Source: an uncultured Emergencia sp. (GTDB taxonomy: Bacteria; Bacillota; Clostridia; Peptostreptococcales; Anaerovoracaceae). Taken from it: DNA of 64,000 nucleotides. The position numbers and the translations under genes are program-made. Within the stretch, counting starts at the first letter, position 1. The number at the start of each line of letters is the position of its first letter. Shown piece by piece: positions 9,360 to 18,058 of this stretch. Where the stretch lies: assembly GCA_904420065.1 (NCBI GenBank), contig CAJFTU010000011.1, forward strand, positions 1 through 64,000. Reading direction: 5' to 3'. Below the pieces are notes generated by a model, which saw only the letters and a program-made list of their open reading frames with translations, was not told the DNA's origin and did not search any database.

Positions 9360-9860
9360 ATGTCTACACTGATCATTCTGCGGGGGAATTCGGCGAGCGG
9401 CAAGTCGAGCGCAGCAGGAATCCTTCAAAAGCAGCTTGGGGCGAATACACTTTTGATTTCTCAGGACAGAGTTAGACGTGAAATGCTGTGGACTCCTGAC
9501 GGAAAAGATACCAAGGCGCTGCCTCTGATGATTACCCTTTTGCAGTACGGAGAAAATCACTGCGAGCACGTGATTTTGGAAGGTATTCTGTACGCAGAGT
9601 GGTATGGTCCTCTCTTTGAGGAAGCGATTAGATTGTTTGGAACGAGAATCTTCGCTTATTATTATGATATATCTTTCGAGGAAACCCTGAAGCGCCATCA
9701 GACGAGGGAGAAGCGCTTTGAATTCGGCGAGGAAAGCCTGCGCAAGTGGTGGAGAGAAAAGGACTTTTTGCAGAGTATACCGGAAAAGGTGTTCAGGGAA
9801 GATGTTTCTCTCGACGATGCGGTGAAGCGTATCCTCGCAGATATCGGTAATCAGCGATGA
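9360..9860 (+). CDS. P-loop kinase-like protein (zeta-toxin/AAA_33 type)
   Basis: Predicted cytoplasmic NTP-dependent kinase of 166 residues. The N-terminus carries Walker A RGNSASGKSS (residues about 8-17). A central hydrophobic strand (HVILEGILYAEWYG) and a C-terminal region with Arg-rich lid-like KRHQTREKRFEFGEE follow, as in small-molecule kinases and zeta-toxin-like folds. GGAGGAAC lies upstream of the ATG. No antitoxin-like gene adjoins it, so a toxin role is not supported. The substrate cannot be read from the sequence. It is monocistronic, flanked by long noncoding stretches. Confidence 0.75.
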   Translation: MSTLIILRGNSASGKSSAAGILQKQLGANTLLISQDRVRREMLWTPDGKDTKALPLMITLLQYGENHCEHVILEGILYAEWYGPLFEEAIRLFGTRIFAYYYDISFEETLKRHQTREKRFEFGEESLRKWWREKDFLQSIPEKVFREDVSLDDAVKRILADIGNQR

Positions 9861-10088
9861 CGATTGCCGGTCGGATCTTTTCTTTTCATTCTATACGATA
9901 TCATCCATCATTATCCATGTATCTTTTTCAAACAGCCTGACTGAACGTTTTGTCTCACGTTGCGTCAGGTTATTTTTGTGCGCAGATTTTATCCGGCAGC
10001 GCATCGACTAAGCGCGCGCCGCCGTCCATAAAGTGCTTTCAAAGCGTTCCGCCATAAGAGAATAACAATTTTCCTAAAGATTGTACTA

Positions 10089-10115
10089 TACATAAATACG
10101 AGTAAACCCTATAAT
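10089..10115 (+). promoter_or_regulatory. Candidate sigma-A promoter for the radical SAM/ABC operon
   Basis: The 307-bp gap 9861-10167 shows no gene. A perfect -10 box TATAAT (10110-10115) lies 17 bp after a weak -35 TATACA, 52 bp before the radical SAM start. I found no recognisable riboswitch in the leader. Confidence 0.45.
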
Positions 10116-10167
10116 AGACGTAATCTAATATTGAATCAATTCTTATGAAAAGGAGTTTAAGTGGGAT

Positions 10168-11223
10168 ATGAAAACGATTGACTACGATTTACGGAAAATT
10201 CTGGATAAGGCGGAAAACGACGAAGCGTTGAATCGAGACGATTGCCGGTATCTTCTCAATTTAGATGAAAAGAGCTTTGAGGCGGGACTTTTGAGGGCGG
10301 CTGCATCTTCGCTTATCCGCAGTAAAAATGACAATTCTGCGATCATATTAGGGCAGATCGGCGTCGATGTAAATCCCTGTCCGGGAGGCTGCAAATTCTG
10401 CACATTTGGAGAGGAGCACACTCATTTTGAACGCGTTCGGATGTCAGAAGAAGAGCTCTGTCAGAAGATAGAAGAATTTTGCCGCTATGGAGATTTATAC
10501 GGCCTGTACTTGATGTCCATGCACGACTACGATTTCGATCACTACCTCAAGTGTATCGAATTAGCCCGAAAAATTGCGCCGTCAACCACTCAGATATGGG
10601 CCAATGTCGGCGATACCAGTCTGGACGGGTATAAGCAGCTTCACGCCGCAGGCGTTACAGGGGTTTATCATGTATGCAGACTTCGCGAAGGAATCGACAC
10701 GGCCCTGAAACCGGAAGACCGCATAAAGTCCATGCAAAACGCACTGGAAGCCGGGCTGGAGCTGTATACCTGCTGTGAACCTATCGGGCCGGAGCATTCC
10801 GTAGACGAACTGGTGGACAATATTTTCATCGGTATTGAAATGAACATTTATCAGCATGCGGCTATGCGCCGTGTTGCCGTACCGGGAGCGCCTCTTGCGC
10901 ACTATGGGCAGATCAGCGAACTGCGGCTGGCACAGATCGTTGCGGTCATTGCGCTTGCCAGTGCCACGGTTCCGACGATGGCATACATGGGCGCTCATGA
11001 GCCAAACAAATTGTGCTATACAGCCGGGGCAAACATCATCACTGCCGAGAGTGGAGCAAACCCTCGCGACAACAGCGACGATACCGCTGAAAATCGTGGG
11101 ATGGACATGGCCCGCTGCCGCAAGATGATGTTTGAATGCGGATTTGATTATCTGCGCCGCGGCGATGAAAGCAAGATTCCTCTCGACTTTGATTATCTGC
11201 TGAAAACCGATTCCTGGCAGTAA
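10168..11223 (+). CDS. Radical SAM protein (BioB/HydE-like fold)
   Basis: The 351-residue protein carries the 4Fe-4S/SAM motif CPGGCKFC (CxxxCxxC; C71, C75, C78), followed by a TIM-barrel-like body. It resembles the BioB/HydE/PylB-type radical SAM group, including a GANIITAESGANPRDNS region where BioB-type proteins have a C-terminal substrate loop. AAAGGAG precedes the ATG by about 13 bp. The gene starts a tight operon with an ABC binding protein (12-bp gap) and two permeases, so it probably modifies or makes the transported small molecule, or a compound derived from it. The reaction is not identifiable from sequence alone. Confidence 0.8.
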   Translation: MKTIDYDLRKILDKAENDEALNRDDCRYLLNLDEKSFEAGLLRAAASSLIRSKNDNSAIILGQIGVDVNPCPGGCKFCTFGEEHTHFERVRMSEEELCQKIEEFCRYGDLYGLYLMSMHDYDFDHYLKCIELARKIAPSTTQIWANVGDTSLDGYKQLHAAGVTGVYHVCRLREGIDTALKPEDRIKSMQNALEAGLELYTCCEPIGPEHSVDELVDNIFIGIEMNIYQHAAMRRVAVPGAPLAHYGQISELRLAQIVAVIALASATVPTMAYMGAHEPNKLCYTAGANIITAESGANPRDNSDDTAENRGMDMARCRKMMFECGFDYLRRGDESKIPLDFDYLLKTDSWQ

Positions 11224-11235
11224 GGAGAGAAGAAG

Positions 11236-12480
11236 ATGAAAAAGCCAACGATAAAACGCTTTGCCCTCCTGCTTATTTTCAGCGTGATTTTAGGCCTGAC
11301 TTCCTGCGGCGGTCAATCCGGCGGCCAATCGGCGGAATTTGACCCGGACTGGGACTACGACACGATCGTAGAGCAGGCAAAGGGGCAAACGGTCAATTTT
11401 TACGGATGGGGAGGAAACGAGGCTAACAACCGCTGGATTGATACGGTTTTAGCCCCGATAGTAAAAGAAAAATACGATATTACCCTCGAGCGCATGCCTA
11501 TGGCCATCGAGGAGGTTATGGGAAAATTGGTCGGTGAAAAGCAGGCGGGACAGGAAAACGGTTCGATCGATATGATTTGGATCAATGGCGAAAACTTCTA
11601 TTCGGCCAAGGAAAACGATCTGCTGTTCGGACCGGTTACGGATTATCTGCCCAATTTTTCCAAGTATGTGGATGCGGAAGCAGAAAATATTAAACTGGAT
11701 TACGGCTATCCTACTGACGGCTACGAATCGCCTTACGGAAACAATCAGATGGTGCTGATTACCGACAGCGCAAAAACGTCGGAGACTCCTCAGAACGCCG
11801 CCGAGTTTATGGAGTTTGTCAAAGCTCATCCGGGACGGGTAACCTATCCGGCGCTGCCTGATTTCACCGGACGCACCTTTGTGGTAAATTTGATCTACGA
11901 TATAGTGGGATACGAGCAGTTTCAAACTATGGAAGCCGATAAGGAAACGGTTCGGGAGGCGATTGAACCGGCGATAGAGTATCTGAAAGAGCTCAATCCT
12001 TATCTGTGGAACGAAGGGAAAACTTTCCCCGCTACCATCGCTCAGGTGGATACCATGTTCGCCGATGGGGAGCTGGATTTTACCATGAGCTGCTATCCCT
12101 ATACCTACCTGACAGAGGTGGAAAAAGGAACGTTCCCGAAAACGGTCCGCTCCTTTATCTTTGAAAACGGCATGGCGGCCGACACGGATTTCATCGCTGT
12201 TGCGGCAAACTCGCCCAACAAGGCTGCCGCTCTCGTGGTCATGAACGAAGTGCTCAGTCCGCAGATGCAGGCTGCCCGACTGGAAGTGGCTAAAATCTGT
12301 CCTGCCGTTGACAGCGATCGCATGTCCGATGAAGAACAGCAACTGATCGAAGACGCCATGCCTTCAGGCGACGGTACGGTTTCTCTAAAAGAACTGGATG
12401 ACAAGAAATTGCCGCAGATGCCTGCTAAACTGGTACCGATTATTGAAGAGATTTGGCTGGAGGAGGTTGTCGGCAAGTGA
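11236..12480 (+). CDS. ABC transporter substrate-binding lipoprotein, YnjB-like
   Basis: Extracellular solute-binding protein of 414 residues. It has a lipoprotein signal peptide: a basic start MKKPTIKR, a hydrophobic stretch, and lipobox GLTSCGG near residue 24. The mature part has the FYGWGGNEANNRWIDTVLAP and IDMIWINGENFYSAKENDLL features I associate with the YnjB/ThiB-like iron/thiamine/spermidine-binding superfamily. It follows the radical SAM gene by 12 bp and overlaps the permease gene. The substrate is unknown; YnjB itself has no firmly established ligand. Confidence 0.85.
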   Translation: MKKPTIKRFALLLIFSVILGLTSCGGQSGGQSAEFDPDWDYDTIVEQAKGQTVNFYGWGGNEANNRWIDTVLAPIVKEKYDITLERMPMAIEEVMGKLVGEKQAGQENGSIDMIWINGENFYSAKENDLLFGPVTDYLPNFSKYVDAEAENIKLDYGYPTDGYESPYGNNQMVLITDSAKTSETPQNAAEFMEFVKAHPGRVTYPALPDFTGRTFVVNLIYDIVGYEQFQTMEADKETVREAIEPAIEYLKELNPYLWNEGKTFPATIAQVDTMFADGELDFTMSCYPYTYLTEVEKGTFPKTVRSFIFENGMAADTDFIAVAANSPNKAAALVVMNEVLSPQMQAARLEVAKICPAVDSDRMSDEEQQLIEDAMPSGDGTVSLKELDDKKLPQMPAKLVPIIEEIWLEEVVGK

Positions 12481-13367
12481 GACAGCGGAAGTTTCCTTTC
12501 CTTCTTTTGATGCCGCTCATTGTTTTAACTGTTCTCGTGTTGAGCGGAGCAGCGGTCTGCCTGGTTCAGAGCATTGGCATCATTCCGTCCCTCGGTTTGA
12601 CAAACCCCACATTGCAGTATTTTGCCGATTTGCTCAAGGGCAATGGGGAAGGATCTTCTGCAAGCCTGCTGGACAGCGCGGGAATCAGCCTGTATATCGC
12701 TTTCGCTTCCTCCCTTTTGTCGGTTTCCATCGGTGTTTTGCTGTGCAGAGCGGTGATTTCCTGTAAAAGGGCAGAAGGTCTCATGAGACAGCTGCTGACG
12801 GTTCCCATCATGCTGCCTCATACAGTGGCTGCGCTGTTTACCGTGTTTCTGTGCTCACAGTCCGGTATTTTTTCCCGATTGCTGTATATTATGGGCGTGA
12901 TTCCGGATCAGGATGCCTTTCCTGCGCTGCTGTACGATGAAGGAAGCATCGGTATTATAATGGCATACCTGTGGAAGGGAATCCCTTTTGTCTGTTATTT
13001 TGTTCTGCCCTCGATGAAGGGGATCGATCCGGCGCTGTACGAAGCGGCTTACAGCATGGGAGCCACAAAATGGAAGTCCTTTTTTCGAATCACACTGCCG
13101 ATTTGCCTGCCGGCAATTCTTGGGGCGCTGTTTATCCTGCTGTCCTACAATTTCGGTGCATATGAGCTGCCCTTTTTACTCGGAGCCACGTCTCCGAAAG
13201 CTTTGCCTGTACAGGCATATATAGAATACACCCATCCGGATCTTTTGCATCGTCCGTACGCTATGGCGATGAATGCAGTGATGCTGCTCATATCGTTGGT
13301 ATTTGCCGTTTTGTGGTGGAAGTCCTATTCCTTTGCCTGTAAGCGAACGGGAGGAAGACAGCAATGA
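12477..13367 (+). CDS. ABC transporter permease, YnjC-like first subunit
   Basis: Inner-membrane permease of about 296 residues with six predicted membrane segments. It carries the binding-protein-dependent transport motif near residues 185-205 (YEAAYSMGATKWKSFFRITLP), which docks onto an ABC ATPase. The track starts at 12453, but the GTG at 12477 overlaps the upstream TGA (GTGA), has GGAGGAGG at 9-bp spacing and gives a plausible start VRQRKFPFLLLMPL. No ATPase gene follows the two permeases. Confidence 0.88.
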   Translation: MRQRKFPFLLLMPLIVLTVLVLSGAAVCLVQSIGIIPSLGLTNPTLQYFADLLKGNGEGSSASLLDSAGISLYIAFASSLLSVSIGVLLCRAVISCKRAEGLMRQLLTVPIMLPHTVAALFTVFLCSQSGIFSRLLYIMGVIPDQDAFPALLYDEGSIGIIMAYLWKGIPFVCYFVLPSMKGIDPALYEAAYSMGATKWKSFFRITLPICLPAILGALFILLSYNFGAYELPFLLGATSPKALPVQAYIEYTHPDLLHRPYAMAMNAVMLLISLVFAVLWWKSYSFACKRTGGRQQ

Positions 13368-14152
13368 AACGAAGATATCATTTCTTTTCTGCTGCGATCA
13401 TGGTCCTGTGCGGTTTGTGCATTTTGCTTCCGCTGCTTGTCCTGGGACTGTGGAGCGTGGCGGCCAACTGGCCGTGGCCGGAGCTTTTTCCGCAGCGGTT
13501 TTCCTTACGCGCTATAGGCGAGTTGTTCGGCGGATATTCGGGCGCCATGGAAGCGCTGGGCACGTCTGTTCTGCTGGGATCGGCTGCCGGACTGATCGCT
13601 ACCGCCGTAGGCGTCATGGCAGCACGGGCGGTCGTCTTTTATGATTTTCCCGGTAAACGCTGGGTTTCGCCTGCAGCCATGCTTCCCATTCTGCTTCCCG
13701 GTACGGCGCTCACCATGGGCCTGCACGAAATCTTTCTCCGCTTAGGACTGGCCGATACTTTCGCAGGAGTTGTTATCGTACATGTCATCCTTGCCGTGCC
13801 ATATACGGTAAAGCTGATGATCGACGCTGCGACTTCGATCGGCTGTTCTTATGAGGAAGCGGCGAGGACGCTTGGCGCCAACGGTTTGCAGGCCTTTGCG
13901 CTTGTATCTGCGCCGATGCTGCTTCCGGGAATTGCCGCTTCGTTTGTAATGGCATATATCGTCTCTTTTGGCGATTACTTCAGCGCTTTGCTGATTGGAG
14001 GGGGAAATGTGCGTACCTTTACGGTGATGATGGTGCCCTATTTTCAAAGCGGTGATCGAACGATGGCGGCGGCCTACAGTGTGACCTATGTGATCGTAAC
14101 ACTTGCCGTATTTATCGCGCTGGATCTTGTGATAAAGCGGATAAACAAATGA
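13364..14152 (+). CDS. ABC transporter permease, YnjC-like second subunit
   Basis: 262-residue permease with six predicted membrane segments. Its own EAA-type motif is about residues 164-185 (YEEAARTLGANGLQAFALVSAP). The ATG overlaps the stop of the preceding permease gene (ATGA), implying coupled translation and a heterodimeric channel. It is the last gene of the operon and a terminator follows 12 bp later. An ATPase must come from elsewhere in the genome if the transporter works. Confidence 0.88.
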   Translation: MKRRYHFFSAAIMVLCGLCILLPLLVLGLWSVAANWPWPELFPQRFSLRAIGELFGGYSGAMEALGTSVLLGSAAGLIATAVGVMAARAVVFYDFPGKRWVSPAAMLPILLPGTALTMGLHEIFLRLGLADTFAGVVIVHVILAVPYTVKLMIDAATSIGCSYEEAARTLGANGLQAFALVSAPMLLPGIAASFVMAYIVSFGDYFSALLIGGGNVRTFTVMMVPYFQSGDRTMAAAYSVTYVIVTLAVFIALDLVIKRINK

Positions 14153-14163
14153 TTGACGGAACG

Positions 14164-14201
14164 AAAACCGGCGCATTTCCAGCGTCGGTTTTGTCGTTTT
14201 C
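14164..14201 (+). terminator. Intrinsic terminator after the ABC operon
   Basis: AAAACCGGCGC and GCGTCGGTTTT pair around a 7-nt loop with one mismatch, followed by a T-rich tail (GTCGTTTT). Confidence 0.8.
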
Positions 14202-14279
14202 GGATTGGCACGGCGCTGAACGCCGTCAGAATGTTAGACAGCGCTGAACCGGATAGACAGATGCGCAGCAAATCAGCCG

Positions 14280-14308
14280 TTGACAGGCAGGCTATCCCAT
14301 GCTATATT
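14280..14308 (+). promoter_or_regulatory. Sigma-A promoter for the padR operon
   Basis: TTGACA (14280-14285), a 17-bp spacer and TATATT (14303-14308). AT-rich partly symmetric sequence downstream (ATGTAGATATATCGAATATTGAT) could be an autoregulatory PadR operator. The rest of the 347-bp gap 14153-14499 holds a terminator and a leader of about 190 nt with no recognised element. Confidence 0.7.
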
Positions 14309-14499
14309 GAATGTAGATATATCGAATATTGATACAAAGTTTAAAAATATAATTTGATCTGACGTATGGATTCCGATTGACACCGTATATCTGCGACAGG
14401 CTCATGCATAGGAGAAACAAACGCCTTGCATTTGCTTTTATCGCCGTGTGGATACCTTGTGGCGGGATCAATTCGATCATCTGACAGAGGAGGGAGAGC

Positions 14500-14829
14500 G
14501 TGGCAAGAGAACAACTGAAAACGCTGACAGAACCCATGTACTACATCCTGCTTGCTCTGCTTACAGAAAACCACGGCTACGGAATTATGCAGACGGTGGA
14601 AAAGCTGACAGACGGTCGGGTAGTTATCGGCGCGGGAACACTGTATTCCCTGCTCGGCCGATTTGAAAAAGAGGGATTTATCGAGCAGACGGCAGAGAGG
14701 GAACGGCGAAAAATATATGTCATTACCGAAAGCGGTCGGAAAATACTTCAGGAAGAATATAACCGGCTGAATCATCTGGTAGAAGACGGGCAGATTTTTT
14801 TTGCCCGGCAGAGAAGAGGTGAAGAATAG
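14500..14829 (+). CDS. PadR family transcriptional regulator
   Basis: 109-residue winged-helix protein. Typical PadR features are EPMYYILLALLTENHGYGIMQTVEKLTDGRVVIGAGTLY split over residues about 9-48, then LLGRFEKEGFIEQ and an Arg/Lys wing (ERERRKIYVITESGRKIL). The start is GTG with AGAGGAGGGAG upstream. It is followed 41 bp later by a DUF2812 membrane protein, a very common PadR partner, so it most likely represses this small operon in response to an unknown effector. Confidence 0.92.
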   Translation: MAREQLKTLTEPMYYILLALLTENHGYGIMQTVEKLTDGRVVIGAGTLYSLLGRFEKEGFIEQTAERERRKIYVITESGRKILQEEYNRLNHLVEDGQIFFARQRRGEE

Positions 14830-14870
14830 GGGCTCCTGTTCTATGTGAAAAGTCAAAAGGGAGGTATGGT

Positions 14871-15695
14871 ATGCGGTACAAACTGCAGACATGGGAATAC
14901 GACATTTTCAGCAACGAGGAAGCGGAATGCCATCTTGAAGAGATGGCGGAAAAGGGATGGGCGTTGTTCAAGATTACCCAGGAGTGGATGCCGATTGCCT
15001 GCTATAGAAGAGAGGCGGCCGCAGCGGGCCGCAGATATGCGGTGACGGCGGTGCCTGATGATGCAGAGGATTTTTTTCGGATGTGCGAAGACGCGGGTTG
15101 GAAAAAGATCGTTCACCTTGGAAACTGGCAGTGTGTGTTGGCAGCCGACGATCCGAAAACCGGTCCTCTGTTTTCGGACAGGGACTCGCAGTACAGCCAT
15201 GAGCTGGAGATGATACAGGACAGCGGAAATCTTCCGTTGAGCGGAGAAATAATCGGTCTGATCGTTTTGATTTTGCTCTTCTTGTTCATGGATTTATCCA
15301 TACTCGATCCTCGGCCTTGCGTTATCTTGACAGCGTGCATTCCTCTGCTGCTCTTTAAGATTGCCGCCGACGCTATAGAGCTTTTATTTCTAAGACGGGC
15401 TGCCCGTCTGGCCCGTTCCGGTATCGATATTAAAAAGCCCGTTTGGCTCAGGCGGTCGGTTACCGGTCTGAATAAGGGAACGACGGTTATTGTTCTGGCG
15501 ATGATCGCTTTCGAACTGGTCTGGTTCGTGTTTTTGCAGCCCAGCTTAACGGGAAGTCTTGCTGTTTTGGCTATTCTTCCCCTGTTCCTCGCCGGCTTTT
15601 ATCTGCGCGTAATCAAAGAGTGGAAGGCTCTCGGAGTTATTATGATGTTCCTTGGAGCGTTTCTGTTCTATGCGGGAATATCCCTGATCGGCTGA
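14871..15695 (+). CDS. DUF2812 domain-containing membrane protein
   Basis: 274-residue protein. The N-terminal DUF2812 region (residues about 10-105) includes the typical EEAECHLEEMAEKGWALFKI and CEDAGWKKIVHLGNWQCVLA patterns. The C-terminal half has about five hydrophobic segments. The cellular role of the family is not established; pairing with PadR is the recurrent context. GGAGG lies upstream of the ATG. Confidence 0.88.
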   Translation: MRYKLQTWEYDIFSNEEAECHLEEMAEKGWALFKITQEWMPIACYRREAAAAGRRYAVTAVPDDAEDFFRMCEDAGWKKIVHLGNWQCVLAADDPKTGPLFSDRDSQYSHELEMIQDSGNLPLSGEIIGLIVLILLFLFMDLSILDPRPCVILTACIPLLLFKIAADAIELLFLRRAARLARSGIDIKKPVWLRRSVTGLNKGTTVIVLAMIAFELVWFVFLQPSLTGSLAVLAILPLFLAGFYLRVIKEWKALGVIMMFLGAFLFYAGISLIG

Positions 15696-15793
15696 GGAAC
15701 GGCCGACAGAGCTGCTCGCCTTCTTGCAGACAGAACAACAGCTGTATTTTGGAGAAGGATGAATAGAGCTATCGCGGCATAATTGAAAATTTC

Positions 15794-15822
15794 TTTACGA
15801 ACGCTGCTTTTAGTGATACAAT
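15794..15822 (+). promoter_or_regulatory. Promoter P1 of cobalamin riboswitch 1
   Basis: TTTACG (15794-15799), 17 bp, TACAAT (15817-15822), immediately upstream of the riboswitch. Confidence 0.65.
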
Positions 15823-15849
15823 AACAGGAGATAAATCGTTAATGACTGT

Positions 15850-16010
15850 TTCACGTTCCAATTTACATATTGGCTAAGAGGGAAGCAAGTGTGAGTCTTG
15901 CGCGGTTACCGCCGCTGTAATGGAAGAGCGTCGATCATCAAGTCACTGGAATATCCGGGAAGACGGGGAGACGCATTGACGCCTGAGCCAGAAGACCTGC
16001 GTGAAGCAGC
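15850..16010 (+). promoter_or_regulatory. Cobalamin riboswitch 1
   Basis: The conserved cobalamin-aptamer blocks are present in order: GCTAAGAGGGAAGC, GTGAGTCTTGCGCGG, CCGCCGCTGTAATGG, the TCACTGG box, CCGGGAAGACGG and GCCTGAGCCAGAAGACCTGC. A terminator hairpin follows 53 nt later, so transcriptional control (off with B12) of the downstream repeat protein and ECF transporter is expected. The track's ORF start at 15898 lies inside the aptamer and is an artefact. Confidence 0.95.
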
Positions 16011-16062
16011 AGACAAGCCGACGGTTATCGGCAAGTCTGATATATTTTATGCGGGAATGCGG

Positions 16063-16091
16063 ACTGCAGCTTTTTGGGCTGCAGTTTTTTT
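16063..16091 (+). terminator. Riboswitch 1 expression-platform terminator
   Basis: ACTGCAGC and GCTGCAGT form a perfect 8-bp stem with a 7-nt loop, followed by seven T residues. It lies between the aptamer and the first ORF. Confidence 0.9.
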
Positions 16092-16119
16092 ATGCCAAAA
16101 AAACGAAAAGGATGGTACT

Positions 16120-17160
16120 TTGAAGGAAAAAAGAATAGATAAGGAAACAGAACAATTAAAACAATTTCTGATCTGCCATATGGCGAGAAAGAAGGATAAA
16201 GAATATCAAAAGGAAGATCGAAACTCTGTACTCAGGAAAAATTACAGCCTTACAACAGCGAGAGGACGCCGGGTCTATGAGAGTTTTACCGATGAGGAGC
16301 TTCTGGAATGTCTGCGGACGGCGGCTCGCGAGCTGAATCACGCGCCGGCCCAGAAAGAGATATTCTGGGTCCTTCGAGCATATATCAAACAACGCTTTCA
16401 GCGGTGGCCTTACGCCCTGAAAGCTGCAGGTCTTGCTGCTTCTGCCGGTAAAGGCGGAAAGACGATGGCGCAGATAGAGGCAGAAAACAAACGACTTAAG
16501 GAGCTTCTGGAGAAAGTCAGAGAAAAAGCGATAGAGCTGGGGAAAATACCTCACCCTCAGGATCTTCCTGAGGTGTGCAGCGAAGTCAGAAAATTTTACA
16601 GCGACTGGGGAAATGTCATTGAGGCGGCGAATTTAGATCCAAAATTTCTAAACAGAGAAGCGGTATACAAGATTGATAGTCTTGAGCCGGAATATCGACT
16701 CATGCTGGAGTCGGTGAAAAAACACGCATATCAGTTGGGCAGAACGCCTCTTCACGGCGAAATTGATCCAAAGGTTAAGCAGGCGTTAATCGCCCGGTGC
16801 GGTTCCTGGAGAAACGCACTGTACCAGATCGGGTTGGAACCGGTCATGCGTGTCAGACCGTTTTACGGCTTTTACATCGATCACCGAAAAGAGAACAACC
16901 GAGAAAACCATTCTGACAGTCTGTACAACTGCTTTTACAAGGTTTTGAATTTGACAGAACGAGATAAAAACAATCTGAACGTGATACGAGAGCTTTATGA
17001 GAAGAGCGGATCGATTCCGACCAAAAAAGATGTTCCTGCAGATCTGCGGGCAGAACTACAGGATTCCTGCGGATCGTGGGCTAATGTGCTGTATCAGATC
17101 GGTATAGATCCGAAAGATTATCACAGAGCGCTGAAGGGAGGAAAGCGTAATGGAAAGTAA
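16120..17160 (+). CDS. Homing-endonuclease-associated-repeat-like protein in the B12 ECF operon
   Basis: About 346 residues, starting at TTG 16120 behind an AAGGATGG ribosome site. The longer track ORF begins inside the riboswitch; an ATG at 16180 lacks a ribosome site. The protein has four degenerate repeats (residues about 57-106, 121-174, 191-241, 282-331). Each has a helix, a GxxP turn and a terminal CGSWxNxLYQIGL-like motif, resembling the DNA-binding homing endonuclease associated repeat (HNH_repeat). No HNH, GIY-YIG or LAGLIDADG nuclease core is visible. It overlaps ecfT by 11 bp and is controlled by riboswitch 1. A regulatory DNA-binding role is an inference. Confidence 0.7.
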   Translation: MKEKRIDKETEQLKQFLICHMARKKDKEYQKEDRNSVLRKNYSLTTARGRRVYESFTDEELLECLRTAARELNHAPAQKEIFWVLRAYIKQRFQRWPYALKAAGLAASAGKGGKTMAQIEAENKRLKELLEKVREKAIELGKIPHPQDLPEVCSEVRKFYSDWGNVIEAANLDPKFLNREAVYKIDSLEPEYRLMLESVKKHAYQLGRTPLHGEIDPKVKQALIARCGSWRNALYQIGLEPVMRVRPFYGFYIDHRKENNRENHSDSLYNCFYKVLNLTERDKNNLNVIRELYEKSGSIPTKKDVPADLRAELQDSCGSWANVLYQIGIDPKDYHRALKGGKRNGK

Positions 17161-18058
17161 GTGTATCGGTGAAAACAGCGAGTTCGCTTCTTATCATCCG
17201 CTGGTCAATCTGCTGTATTTCGTCTTTGTCATCGGCATCACTATGTTTTCTCTTTCGCCGTATTTTCTGGCGGTAACGCTGCTCTTTTCCTGGTTGTATT
17301 CTATTCTGCTGAAGGGGAAAAAGGGAATAAAGATGAATTTAGCCATGGGAATTTCCATACTCGTCATTATGACGGTGGTAAACCTGTTCTTCAATAACAA
17401 CGGCGAGACTGTGCTGCTGTACATCAATACCAACAGAATCACGGCCGAATCCATCGGTTACGGCATTGCCGGCGGAATCATGCTGCTGTCTGTCGTCGTA
17501 TGGTTCAGCTGTTTCAATGTGATCATGTCCTCTGACAAGCTGATCTATCTTTTTGGAAAAGCTGCGCCAGTACTCGGTCTTACCCTTTCGATGATTTTTC
17601 GTTTTATACCGCTTCTTCAAAGCCGGTTTGCAGAAATTTCCATCGGACAGAAATGTATGGGGAGAGGTCATGATCAGGGAAGTCTGATTAAGCGGGCCAG
17701 GCAGTTCACGAAGGAAATTTCTATTTTGATCGCATGGTCTCTCGAAGCTTCGATCGAAAGTGCGGATTCCATGGAAGCGAGGGGGTATGGCCTCCGAGGA
17801 AGAACCAGCTTTCATCTGTTTAAATTTACTCGCAGAGACGGGGTTTTGGCGGTCCTGTTCGCAGCGACGGGGATGATCGTGGCGGCTGCTGTGGCAAGCG
17901 GCGCTACGAATATGTATTTTTATCCGAAAATAGTCATACCGCCTATGAATGTACAGACGGCCGGCGCGTTGATCTGTTATTGTATTCTGTCAGCCGCGCC
18001 GATAATCATTGATATAACAGGAGAACTGCGATGGAAACGATCAGACTTGATTATGTAA
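17150..18058 (+). CDS. ECF transporter transmembrane component EcfT (CbiQ-like)
   Basis: Energy-coupling membrane subunit linking the ATPases to the substrate-specific S component. The 302-residue product has about five to six membrane segments and the family's cytoplasmic coupling-helix motif SMEARGYGLRGRT (near residue 205). GGAGG lies just upstream of the ATG, inside the preceding gene. It overlaps ecfA by 28 bp. Being under a B12 riboswitch, it most likely powers cobalamin or precursor uptake. Confidence 0.92.
   Translation: MESKCIGENSEFASYHPLVNLLYFVFVIGITMFSLSPYFLAVTLLFSWLYSILLKGKKGIKMNLAMGISILVIMTVVNLFFNNNGETVLLYINTNRITAESIGYGIAGGIMLLSVVVWFSCFNVIMSSDKLIYLFGKAAPVLGLTLSMIFRFIPLLQSRFAEISIGQKCMGRGHDQGSLIKRARQFTKEISILIAWSLEASIESADSMEARGYGLRGRTSFHLFKFTRRDGVLAVLFAATGMIVAAAVASGATNMYFYPKIVIPPMNVQTAGALICYCILSAAPIIIDITGELRWKRSDLIM

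Noticed and set aside
9360-9860. Toxin-antitoxin module (zeta toxin)
   Set aside because: Only a P-loop kinase signature is seen; no adjacent antitoxin-like gene exists.
9861-10167. TPP riboswitch ahead of the radical SAM/ABC operon
   Set aside because: The conserved TPP blocks (CTGAGA, ACCTGA) are not present, so a thiamine link is not supported by regulation.
15898-16119. Track start of the repeat-protein ORF
   Set aside because: The first 74 codons overlap the cobalamin aptamer and its terminator. A TTG with a ribosome site lies downstream at 16120.
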